This document shows positions 1-5,093 of a stretch of 7,014 nucleotides of DNA, in pieces (position 1 is the first letter of the stretch; every line of letters begins with the position of its first letter). The translations under genes were made by a program, and so were the position numbers. The DNA lies in the NCBI GenBank assembly GCA_934675115.1, contig CAKUPH010000100.1, positions 1 through 7,014 of the forward strand, in the 5' to 3' direction. The notes under the pieces were generated by a model. The model saw only the letters and a list, made by a program, of their open reading frames with translations. It did no database searches and was not told the origin of the DNA. The stretch comes from an uncultured Oscillospiraceae bacterium (lineage in GTDB: Bacteria; Bacillota; Clostridia; Oscillospirales; Oscillospiraceae).

Positions 1-71
<71 letters not shown>

Positions 72-114
72 ATATTCTGTTCACGCCTTTGCCGTCCGGC
101 TCAACGCGAAATGT

Positions 115-143
115 ATCTTACCAGAACCGTCCGCAAATGTCAA
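115..143 (-). promoter_or_regulatory. Sigma-A-type promoter of the tRNA-Ala gene
   Basis: On the minus strand, TTGACA (143-138) is followed after exactly 17 nt by TAAGAT (120-115). This is a perfect -35 and a near-consensus -10. Initiation near base 108 would give a leader of roughly 37 nt before the tRNA 5' end at 71. It faces away from the promoter at 216-244. Confidence 0.85.
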
Positions 144-215
144 CACTTATTTTTCGTTTTTTCCGCATTTTCTGTAAAACGGCGTTTTCCTGTCAATTCG
201 TCTTACCTTTTTCTC

Positions 216-244
216 TTGCAAGCGCCCCTCCTTTTCTGTATAAT
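216..244 (+). promoter_or_regulatory. Sigma-A-type promoter of the DUF4364 / PF06541 operon
   Basis: TTGCAA (216-221), 17 nt, then TATAAT (239-244): a perfect -10 and a five-of-six -35 at the ideal spacing. The start site would be near base 251, leaving a short leader with the Shine-Dalgarno AAGGGGG at 264-270 before the ATG at 278. Confidence 0.85.
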
Positions 245-277
245 GATGCTGCACAACTTTTCCAAGGGGGCATTCTC

Positions 278-814
278 ATGGCGGGGTTCATTCACAACAA
301 GCTGGACATCAAGCTGCTGGTGCTGTATCTGGTCTCCCGGCTGGCCGGGCCGGTGGATTTCCCGACGCTGACCGATCTGGCTCTGTGTGACGACGGCGTG
401 GACTATTTCCAGTACGCCGAAGCGGTGTCCGAGCTTATCGGCAGCGGCCACCTCGCGCGGGAGGGCGATTCCTACGTCATTACCGACAAGGGCCGCCGGA
501 ACATCGCCGCCGGTGAGAGCAGCCTCTCCCCCGTCATTCGCAGCCGCTGTGACCAGCGGCTGGTCCCCCTGAACAAGGCCATCCGCCGGAACGCGCAGGT
601 CAAGGCCGAATCGGAGCCAGCAGGCAACGGCGGACAGCGCATCCGCCTGACGCTGGCCGACGAGACGGACGACCTCATGTCCCTGTCCCTCTGGGTCCCG
701 TCGGAGGAGTCGGCCCGGCGGATCACCGACCGCTTCAAGGCCCACCCGGAGCGGGTATACAACGGGATCATGGGCATCCTGCTGGACGACAACAATAGGA
801 GCGTGACACAATGA
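278..814 (+). CDS. DUF4364 family winged-helix protein
   Basis: A 178-residue protein of the DUF4364 family, found in Firmicutes. The family assignment is my recognition of the N-terminal pattern (IHNKLDIKLLVLYLV) and the overall length. The first 80 or so residues read as a winged helix: a helix-rich start, a recognition-like helix around DYFQYAEAVSELIGSGHL, then a wing ending in YVITDKGRRN. The second half is a polar alpha/beta segment with RIRLTLADETDDLMSLSLWV, without catalytic motifs that I know. ATG 278 was chosen because AAGGGGG lies 7 nt upstream and a strong promoter ends at 244; the frame is open back to base 89 but that part precedes the promoter. The stop overlaps the next start (ATGA), so translational coupling is likely. 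A regulatory role is inference from the fold. Confidence 0.85.
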   Translation: MAGFIHNKLDIKLLVLYLVSRLAGPVDFPTLTDLALCDDGVDYFQYAEAVSELIGSGHLAREGDSYVITDKGRRNIAAGESSLSPVIRSRCDQRLVPLNKAIRRNAQVKAESEPAGNGGQRIRLTLADETDDLMSLSLWVPSEESARRITDRFKAHPERVYNGIMGILLDDNNRSVTQ

Positions 815-1752
815 CCATTATGGGTTACCCCTGGTACGAGCTGTTTCTGTTTTTCTTCTTTTATTCCTTTCTCGGCTGGCTGATGGAGACCTGCTATTGC
901 TCCATCCACGAGCACAAGCTGGTGCCCCGCGGCTTTCTGTACGGGCCCATCTGCCCCATTTATGGCTGCGGCGTGCTGCTGATGGTGCTGTTCTTCACCC
1001 CGCTGAAGGGCAATCTGGTTCTGTTTTACGTCACCGCCGTGGTGGTGATGACCAGCTGGGAATATTTCGTGGGCTGGTTCCTTGAGACCACCACCCACAT
1101 GAAATACTGGGACTACTCCCACAGCAAGTTCAACATCAAGGGCCGCGTCTGCCTGTGGGTGGCGCTGACGTGGGGCGTGCTGTCCTATGTGGTCATTTTC
1201 TGGATCCACCCGGCGGTGGAATCCCTGTACGAGCGCATCCCCCTCTGGCTGGTCTACACCCTGTGCGGTACGCTGGGCACCATTCTGGTGGCCGACGTGG
1301 TGCTGACCATCCGTCAGCTGGCTTTGGTGTCCAAGTTCATGGAGGGCGCCACCGCTGCGGGCGAGGAATTGAAGCTCAAGCTGGCTGAGGGCCGTGAGAA
1401 CGCCGCTGCCGCAGGCGAAGAGCTGAAACTCAAGCTGGCCGAGGGCCGCGAGAATGCCGCTGCCGCGGGTGAAGAGCTGAAACTCAAGCTGGCGCTGGGC
1501 AAGGCTGAGCTCACCTCCAGGCTGGATGACGGCTCCGAGGAGCTGCGCCGCCGCTACCGCGAGCAGCTGTCTCAGCTGGAGCGCTACAGCCGCCGGTTCC
1601 GTAAGCACTACGCCCACATGACTGTCAGCAACAAGCGCTACCGCGTGACGCTGGACGACGTGAAGGCCGCCGGTACGCTGGCCAAGGAAGAGCTGCTCAA
1701 GCGCAAGGCCGAAGCCCAGGCCGCCCGTCAGGCAAAGAAGAACACCAAATAA
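811..1752 (+). CDS. PF06541 (CmpB / putative ABC-transporter type IV) membrane protein with a tandem-repeat helical tail
   Basis: A 313-residue protein. Residues 1-170 carry the PF06541 signatures YSFLGWLMET, RGFLYGPICPIYGCG and MKYWDYS...FNIKGRVCL, with about four to five membrane segments (near 8-28, 52-72, 73-92, 113-132 and 145-168). The substrate of the family is unknown to me; the transporter label comes from the family name. After a short linker, residues 185-228 hold two identical 18-residue units starting EELKLKLAEGREN and the first eight residues of a third. A charged helical tail follows, rich in Arg and Lys and ending QAARQAKKNTK. The start overlaps the DUF4364 stop and has AGGAG 9 nt upstream (797-801), so the two genes are co-translated. 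Many family members are shorter, so the tail looks like an addition. It is probably cytoplasmic, because basic tails usually stay inside. Confidence 0.85.
   Translation: MTIMGYPWYELFLFFFFYSFLGWLMETCYCSIHEHKLVPRGFLYGPICPIYGCGVLLMVLFFTPLKGNLVLFYVTAVVVMTSWEYFVGWFLETTTHMKYWDYSHSKFNIKGRVCLWVALTWGVLSYVVIFWIHPAVESLYERIPLWLVYTLCGTLGTILVADVVLTIRQLALVSKFMEGATAAGEELKLKLAEGRENAAAAGEELKLKLAEGRENAAAAGEELKLKLALGKAELTSRLDDGSEELRRRYREQLSQLERYSRRFRKHYAHMTVSNKRYRVTLDDVKAAGTLAKEELLKRKAEAQAARQAKKNTK
1363..1494 (+). repeat. Coding tandem repeat, 54-bp unit, about 2.4 copies
   Basis: Units lie at 1363-1416, 1417-1470 and 1471-1494 (partial). Each codes for EELKLKLAEGRENAAAAG, the last only for EELKLKLA. Units 1 and 2 encode identical residues but differ at nine bases, all synonymous. 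An 18-residue period equals five turns of an alpha helix, so every unit puts the same residues on the same face. Confidence 0.9.
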
Positions 1753-1765
1753 GTTTTCTCCAATC

Positions 1766-1804
1766 AAAAGGAGCGTGTGCCGCATAGCGGCACACGCTCC
1801 TTTT
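1766..1804. terminator. Bidirectional rho-independent terminator between PF06541 gene and ylmC
   Basis: AAAAGGAGCGTGTGCCGC pairs perfectly over 18 bp with the complementary arm at 1787-1804 around the loop ATA. The arms begin with AAAA and end with TTTT, so each strand has a GC-rich stem followed by T. It lies 13 nt after the PF06541 stop (1752) and 21 nt past the end of the convergent ylmC gene, and so can serve both. Confidence 0.93.
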
Positions 1805-1825
1805 CTGTTCCGGCCCGTTCCATTG

Positions 1826-2101
1826 TCAGTCCTCTCTGCCCCTATGCCGTCCGGACTTCTCCCGCCCGCCGCCGTCCACGAGGATGACATCGTCCCCGAA
1901 GCGTTTCACCGCCTGCCACGGGAACACCGTGTCCTCCTCCCGGCCCAGCAGGCCGAACCACCGCAGCCGCCCGGGGATGATGAGCGCCCGGATAGCGCCG
2001 GTGTCCGCCTCGAACTCCACGTCACCCACGAAGCCGTAGCGGCTGCCGTCGGCGATGTCGATGACCTCCTTATACCGCAGCTCCGCGATCCTGCACCGCA
2101 T
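1826..2101 (-). CDS. ylmC: YlmC/YmxH family sporulation protein (PRC-barrel)
   Basis: A 91-residue protein. Residues 4-76 form one PRC-barrel domain: RIAELRYKEVIDIADGSRYGF, an acidic strand GDVEFEADTGAI, then RALIIPGRLRWFGLLG and VFPWQAVKRFGDDVILVD, which match the YlmC/YmxH family of endospore formers. The tail is short and basic (REKSGRHRGRED). ylmC also lies just downstream of sigG in Bacillus subtilis, which supports the call. The biochemical role is not established as far as I know. ATG 2101 was chosen because the family starts at this Met and AAAGGCGGGG lies just upstream; the frame is open to 2314, but that region is non-coding in character. A sigma-E-type promoter at 2136-2164 probably drives it, and the hairpin at 1766-1804 ends the transcript. 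Confidence 0.9.
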   Translation of the reverse strand: MRCRIAELRYKEVIDIADGSRYGFVGDVEFEADTGAIRALIIPGRLRWFGLLGREEDTVFPWQAVKRFGDDVILVDGGGREKSGRHRGRED

Positions 2102-2135
2102 GGCCACCCCGCCTTTCCCAGATACTGAACAGGAC

Positions 2136-2164
2136 AGCATATGAAAAACCGGGCCGCAATATGC
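2136..2164 (-). promoter_or_regulatory. Candidate sigma-E promoter for ylmC, interleaved with a terminator
   Basis: On the minus strand, GCATATT (2164-2158) matches the Bacillus sigma-E -35 consensus KMATATT at every position. After 14 nt comes CATATGCT (2143-2136), which matches six of eight positions of CATACAHT. A start near 2129 would give a leader of about 28 nt before ylmC. The -35 element is exactly the 7-nt loop of the terminator hairpin at 2144-2173. Consensus sequences are recalled from B. subtilis; use in this organism is inference. Confidence 0.6.
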
Positions 2165-2173
2165 GCGGCCCGG
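2144..2173 (-). terminator. Rho-independent terminator downstream of sigG
   Basis: On the minus strand, CCGGGCCGC (2173-2165) pairs over 9 bp with GCGGCCCGG (2157-2149) around the loop GCATATT, followed directly by TTTTT (2148-2144). It is 245 nt after the sigG stop, farther than usual; the intervening sequence is described at 2164-2416. Confidence 0.82.
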
Positions 2174-2416
2174 CAAGCGTGCCGAAAAACCTCGTAGAGT
2201 TTCGCCAACCCAGCGGCAAACGAAACATGATCCGTTTTCTGCCGCGACATGTGCGTGGCAGAAAACACTTCTCGCCCCGCAAACGTGCAAAATGACCGAA
2301 TGGGCTCCCCACAAGGCTGTCGCCTTGTGGGGAGAGGAGCAGTCCTGACATCCGTGAAGTTTTCCGCTTGCGGGAAACGGAACCTGGTGTCAGGGACTGC
2401 GGCGACGCGGCCCGGC
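2164..2416. repeat. Hairpin-rich non-coding segment bounded by an 11-bp direct repeat (possible small insertion)
   Basis: The gap 2102-2418 has no convincing gene. CGCGGCCCGGC occurs at 2164-2174 and again at 2406-2416. The 231 nt between them contain at least three strong inverted repeats: 2234-2246 with 2254-2266; 2305-2317 with 2322-2334 (perfect, 13 bp); and 2340-2350 with 2388-2399, which encloses a smaller stem at 2359-2366/2371-2378. No terminal inverted repeat is clear and no transposase is present. It may be a MITE- or REP-like palindromic element or a structured RNA. The flanking repeat could be a target-site duplication, but in GC-rich DNA chance similarity is possible. Confidence 0.5.
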
Positions 2417-2418
2417 GT

Positions 2419-3189
2419 TCAAAGGCTCTTCCGGATCTGCTTGATGGCGTTTTTCTCCAGCCGGGACACCTGCGCCTGCGAAATGCCCACCTCGGCGGAC
2501 ACCTCCATCTGGGTCTTGCCCTGAAAAAAGCGCATGTCCAGAATTTTGCGCTCCCGCTCGCCCAGAGCGGCGATGGCCTCCCGGAGGGCGATGCGTTCCA
2601 GCCAGCTCTCATCGGTGTTTTTCACATCCCGGACCTGATCCATGACGCACAGCGCGTCCCCGCCGTCGGAATACACCGGCTCGAAGAGGGATACCGGGTC
2701 GGAAATAGCGTCCAGCGCCATGACCACGTCCTCCCGGCGGATGCCGATCTTCTTGGATATCTCCTCGATGGACGGCTCCCGCTGGTGCTCGGCCACGTAC
2801 TGCTCCCGGGCCTGAAGGACCTTGTACGCCGTGTCCCGCATGGAGCGGGACACCCGCACCGCGCTGTTGTCCCGGAGATAGCGGCGGATCTCCCCCACGA
2901 TCATGGGCACGCCATAGGTGGAGAAGCGCACATCGAGATTGGTGTTGAAGTTGTCGATGGCCTTGATGAGGCCGATGCACCCCACCTGAAAGAGGTCGTC
3001 CGCATTTTCTCCCCGGCCGGCGAACCTCTGGATCACCGACAGCACCAGCCGCAGATTGCCGGAGATGAGCTGCTCCCGGGCGGCCATGTCCCCCTGCTTC
3101 GTCCGCCGCAGCAGCTCCACGGTTTCCTCGTTTTTCAGCACCTTGAGCTTCGAGGTGTTGACCCCGCATATCTCCACCCTGCCCTGCAA
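2419..3189 (-). CDS. sigG: RNA polymerase sporulation sigma factor SigG
   Basis: A 256-residue late forespore sigma factor that directs core RNA polymerase to forespore genes after engulfment. Marks of SigG are the start VEICGVNTSKL.VLKN (residues 5-20), region 2 with NLRLVLSVIQRF and DDLFQVGCIGLIKAIDNF (45-81) and FSTYGVPMIVGEIRRYLRDN (89-108), region 3 with DPVSLFEPVYSDGGD (164-178), and region 4 with the helix-turn-helix KTQMEVSAEVGISQAQVSRL (225-244). The family is close to 260 residues, so the gene is intact. TTG 3189 was chosen because it leaves four residues before VEICGV, as in relatives, and has GGTGAGG just upstream. GTG 3198 (three residues longer) is the alternative, but has no properly spaced Shine-Dalgarno. 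A sigma-F-type promoter and a hairpin precede it. It stands third in the spoIIGA-sigE-sigG block. Confidence 0.96.
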   Translation of the reverse strand: MQGRVEICGVNTSKLKVLKNEETVELLRRTKQGDMAAREQLISGNLRLVLSVIQRFAGRGENADDLFQVGCIGLIKAIDNFNTNLDVRFSTYGVPMIVGEIRRYLRDNSAVRVSRSMRDTAYKVLQAREQYVAEHQREPSIEEISKKIGIRREDVVMALDAISDPVSLFEPVYSDGGDALCVMDQVRDVKNTDESWLERIALREAIAALGERERKILDMRFFQGKTQMEVSAEVGISQAQVSRLEKNAIKQIRKSL

Positions 3190-3195
3190 TGACCT

Positions 3196-3241
3196 CACCC
3201 CGCTTGAAATACTGTACGTTCAGTATCTCCCCGGCGGGGTG
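3196..3241 (-). promoter_or_regulatory. Two-part hairpin covering the sigG ribosome binding region in read-through mRNA
   Basis: In minus-strand RNA, CACCCCGC (3241-3234) pairs perfectly with GCGGGGTG (3203-3196), which contains the Shine-Dalgarno region of sigG. Inside it, GAGATACTG (3229-3221) pairs over 9 bp (one G-U) with CAGTATTTC (3214-3206) around the loop AACGTA. A small 4 by 2 nt internal loop separates the stems. The 5' half also contains the sigma-F -10 element, so only mRNA coming from spoIIGA-sigE would carry the whole hairpin. Confidence 0.7.
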
Positions 3242-3249
3242 TTTCATAC
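3221..3249 (-). promoter_or_regulatory. Candidate sigma-F promoter of sigG
   Basis: On the minus strand, GTATG (3249-3245) fits four of five positions of the sigma-F -35 GYATA. After 14 nt, GGAGATACTG (3230-3221) fits the -10 consensus GGnnAnAHTR at every fixed position. The start would fall near 3213, giving a leader of about 24 nt before TTG 3189. In Bacillus subtilis sigG is transcribed by sigma-F in the forespore. The spacer seems about 1 nt shorter than the usual value as I recall it. Confidence 0.62.
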
Positions 3250-3309
3250 GGCGGCGGGGCGGGGTATATTTTTTATCGTAAGACCGCTTTCGATGGATTT
3301 TTCCCGCCC

Positions 3310-4017
3310 TTACAGCATCCGCAGGATCTCCTTCTTCAGCCGGGCAATGATGCGCTTCTCCAGCCGGGAGATGTAGGACTGGGAAATGCCCAGCTGGTCG
3401 GCCACCTCCTTCTGTGTCCGCTCCCGGCTGCCGTTCAGGCCGAAGCGCATGGTGATGATGGTCTGCTCCCGCTCCGGCAGGCGGCTCACCGCCCGGGCCA
3501 GCAGCGCCCGGTCCACGTCCTCCTCGATGGGCTTCATGACCATGTCGCCGTCGGTGCCCAGCACGTCGCTGAGCAGCAGCTCATTCCCGTCCCAGTCGGT
3601 ATTCAGCGGCTCATCAAAGGACACCTCGCTGCGCCGGGAGGACGTTTTGCGCAGATACATCAAAATTTCGTTCTCGATGCACCGGGAGGCGTAGGTGGCC
3701 AGCTTGATGTTCTTCTCCGGATTGTAGGTGCCCACCGCCTTGATGAGACCGATAGTGCCGATGGAAATGAGATCCTCGATGCCCACGCCGGTATTTTCAA
3801 ACCGCCGGGCGATATACACCACAAGGCGGAGGTTGTGCTCGATGAGGGCAGCCCGGACCTGTCCGCTCTCGTCCTCTCCCAGCCGGGAGAGCAGCTCCGC
3901 CTCCTCTTCCCGGTTCAGCGGCGCGGGCAGAGTGTCGCTGCCGCCGATGTACATGACCTTGCCCGGCAGCAGCACCCCCAGCCGGGCCAGCCACAGCCGC
4001 AGTGTCCACAGTATCAT
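3310..4017 (-). CDS. sigE: RNA polymerase sporulation sigma factor SigE (pro-sigma-E)
   Basis: A 235-residue early mother-cell sigma factor, made as an inactive precursor. Residues 1-22 are a hydrophobic and basic pro-sequence ([14 protein letters not shown]...). By alignment with B. subtilis, SpoIIGA should cut just before YIGGS (residue 23). Region 2 spans about 63-130 ([49 protein letters not shown]). The hallmark [20 protein letters not shown] is at 130-149. Region 4 has the helix-turn-helix [22 protein letters not shown] (201-222). Length matches the family. ATG 4017 follows the spoIIGA stop by one base, and GGAGGG (4030-4025) lies 7 nt upstream inside spoIIGA, so protease and substrate are made together. 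No separate promoter is visible; expression should come from the spoIIG promoter. Confidence 0.97.
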   Translation of the reverse strand: MILWTLRLWLARLGVLLPGKVMYIGGSDTLPAPLNREEEAELLSRLGEDESGQVRAALIEHNLRLVVYIARRFENTGVGIEDLISIGTIGLIKAVGTYNPEKNIKLATYASRCIENEILMYLRKTSSRRSEVSFDEPLNTDWDGNELLLSDVLGTDGDMVMKPIEEDVDRALLARAVSRLPEREQTIITMRFGLNGSRERTQKEVADQLGISQSYISRLEKRIIARLKKEILRML

Positions 4018-4018
4018 A

Positions 4019-4861
4019 TCAAATCCCTCCTATCAGGCTCTGATAGCCCCCGCCGTCGCTCACCGGCCCCGGAGACAGGGCGATGAGCAGCGGCCCCAGC
4101 TCCGCACCGTCCGCCGTCACGCCGTCTGACCGCACCGCCAGCAGCAGGCCAAGCTCCGTCCCCACCGCCCGGAAGGGCAGCAGCCGCGCGCCTTTCACAC
4201 CAATGGCGTTCAGCCGCTTCACGCTGTCCACGGGCCGGGACGGGTCCGCCTCGGCGGGGAGGGCCGCCCTCACCGCGCCGTAGTCCGCCACGATGACAGG
4301 CCGGTTGGTGGCCGGGTCGGACAGGGTGTTGCCCGTGTCCCGCAGGGCGGTCAGGTGGACCGTCCGGCCGAACAGGCCCACGTCCAGCCCCACCAGCTCT
4401 CCCCCGCCGTGGCGGCCCACCCGGCGGAAAAACAGCGACAGAATAAAGTAGCACAGCACGAACAGCACCAGCAGCAGCCGCAGGTCGAACCGGGAGTAAA
4501 GCACGCCGTTGGCTGTGGTCAGCGGCCCGCTGCCCAGCAGCTCCGCCCCCAGCACCAGCCCCGCAAGACCCGCAGACGCGCCAAAAAACATGACGGACGA
4601 CCGCAGCAGCTGCCGCCCGGCGCCGTAGGCGGTCACCACCATAAGCACCCCCGCCCCGGCCCTGCAGGGCCACGCGGCCAGCCACCCCACCCCCGGCAGG
4701 AACACAAGGCAGGCGTACAGCGCCCCCAGCGCCGCCGCAAGCCCCATCCGGCCCCGGCGGAGCACCGCCCCCGACATCCGCCCTCCGGCCAGCAGGAGCA
4801 GATAATTGGCCGTCAGATTCAGCAGAAACACCATGTCTATGTAGATCACCGTCACGCCCAT
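4019..4861 (-). CDS. spoIIGA: SpoIIGA, sigma-E processing membrane aspartic protease
   Basis: A 280-residue protease that cleaves pro-sigma-E at the sporulation septum after a signal from the forespore. The first half (to about residue 146) is hydrophobic with roughly five membrane segments, starting [20 protein letters not shown] as in the family. The second half is the cytoplasmic protease domain, and [20 protein letters not shown] carries the catalytic Asp of the DTG motif (residue 175). [12 protein letters not shown] further on also fits the family. The N-terminus is not certain. ATG 4861 is used, but AGGGGGG abuts it, and GTG 4855 (two codons later) has better Shine-Dalgarno spacing and fits the short N-terminus of B. 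subtilis SpoIIGA. TTG 4873 is unlikely because it precedes the expected start of transcription. sigE begins 1 nt after the stop. Confidence 0.94.
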   Translation of the reverse strand: MGVTVIYIDMVFLLNLTANYLLLLAGGRMSGAVLRRGRMGLAAALGALYACLVFLPGVGWLAAWPCRAGAGVLMVVTAYGAGRQLLRSSVMFFGASAGLAGLVLGAELLGSGPLTTANGVLYSRFDLRLLLVLFVLCYFILSLFFRRVGRHGGGELVGLDVGLFGRTVHLTALRDTGNTLSDPATNRPVIVADYGAVRAALPAEADPSRPVDSVKRLNAIGVKGARLLPFRAVGTELGLLLAVRSDGVTADGAELGPLLIALSPGPVSDGGGYQSLIGGI

Positions 4862-4875
4862 CCCCCCTGACAAGC

Positions 4876-4924
4876 ATTATAGGGGGCCGCCCCTTCAAAA
4901 AAAGTCTAATCCGGCGGTCGGCAA
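4876..4924 (-). promoter_or_regulatory. Candidate spoIIG promoter, with an imperfect Spo0A box
   Basis: On the minus strand there is a perfect TATAAT (4881-4876), but no good -35 at 17 nt (CTTTTT). A weak -35-like TTAGAC lies 22 nt upstream (4909-4904). In B. subtilis the spoIIG promoter also has a 22-bp spacing and depends on phosphorylated Spo0A. TGCCGAC (4923-4917) differs at one position from the 0A box TGNCGAA and would sit near -50. The -10 is convincing; the Spo0A part is suggestive. Confidence 0.5.
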
Positions 4925-5017
4925 TTTTTTCTCCGGCAGGCGGAACTTTCCCTCGAGGACCATCGTCTAATCATCAGTCTTAAAAAATACTTAAAGAAAA
5001 TTGTATCCAATTTGTTG

Positions 5018-5046
5018 TTGTTTTTTCCAGTGCCCTCGATTACACT
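5018..5046 (+). promoter_or_regulatory. Candidate sigma-A promoter of the efflux adaptor operon
   Basis: TTGTTT (5018-5023), 17 nt, then TACACT (5041-5046). Both boxes are imperfect but spacing is ideal and the upstream DNA is AT-rich. The transcript would start near 5053, with AGGAGG at 5079-5084, 9 nt before ATG 5094. Confidence 0.55.
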
Positions 5047-5093
5047 GAATACACACTTCAAAAAGATCACAGCAAAACAGGAGGAACTGCACC

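Larger units (their letters stand above)
4862..5093. other. Divergent regulatory region between spoIIGA and the efflux adaptor gene
   Basis: These 232 bases hold the spoIIG promoter on the minus strand and the adaptor promoter on the plus strand. The middle (4981-5030) is AT-rich with A- and T-runs, in contrast to the GC-rich genes on both sides. GTCTAATC occurs twice in the same direction (4904-4911 and 4965-4972), 61 bp apart, one copy covering the spoIIG -35 position. An 8-bp palindrome CCTCGAGG lies at 4951-4958. No gene is evident. Confidence 0.7.

Noticed and set aside
1363..1494. Tandem repeat as a CRISPR-like array
   Set aside because: Units are contiguous, in frame and lie inside a coding sequence, with no spacers.
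472..1890. Long open frame on the minus strand opposite the DUF4364 and PF06541 genes
   Set aside because: It is the antisense shadow of GC-rich coding sequence (His/Gln/Gly-rich, low complexity), crosses the bidirectional terminator and has no recognisable domain.
2102..2314. Upstream extension of the ylmC reading frame to ATG 2314
   Set aside because: The extra 71 residues are Cys-rich and unlike any PRC-barrel protein, they run through a terminator hairpin and palindromes, and the family starts at the Met at 2101.
2305..2334. Perfect hairpin as the sigG terminator
   Set aside because: No T-run follows on the minus strand; the hairpin at 2144-2173 has one.
2249..2524. Small plus-strand open frame in the sigG-ylmC gap (91 codons)
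   Set aside because: It overlaps the end of sigG, has no Shine-Dalgarno and no recognisable protein features; the region is dominated by palindromes.
3245..3325. GGGAAAAATC (3305-3296) as the sigma-F -10 of sigG
   Set aside because: It fits most of GGnnAnAHTR, but no GYATA-like box lies 14-16 nt upstream; the site at 3221-3249 has both elements.
4014..4898. Alternative frame over spoIIGA
   Set aside because: Arg/Gly/Ala-rich shadow; the other frame has the SpoIIGA membrane start and the DTG catalytic motif.
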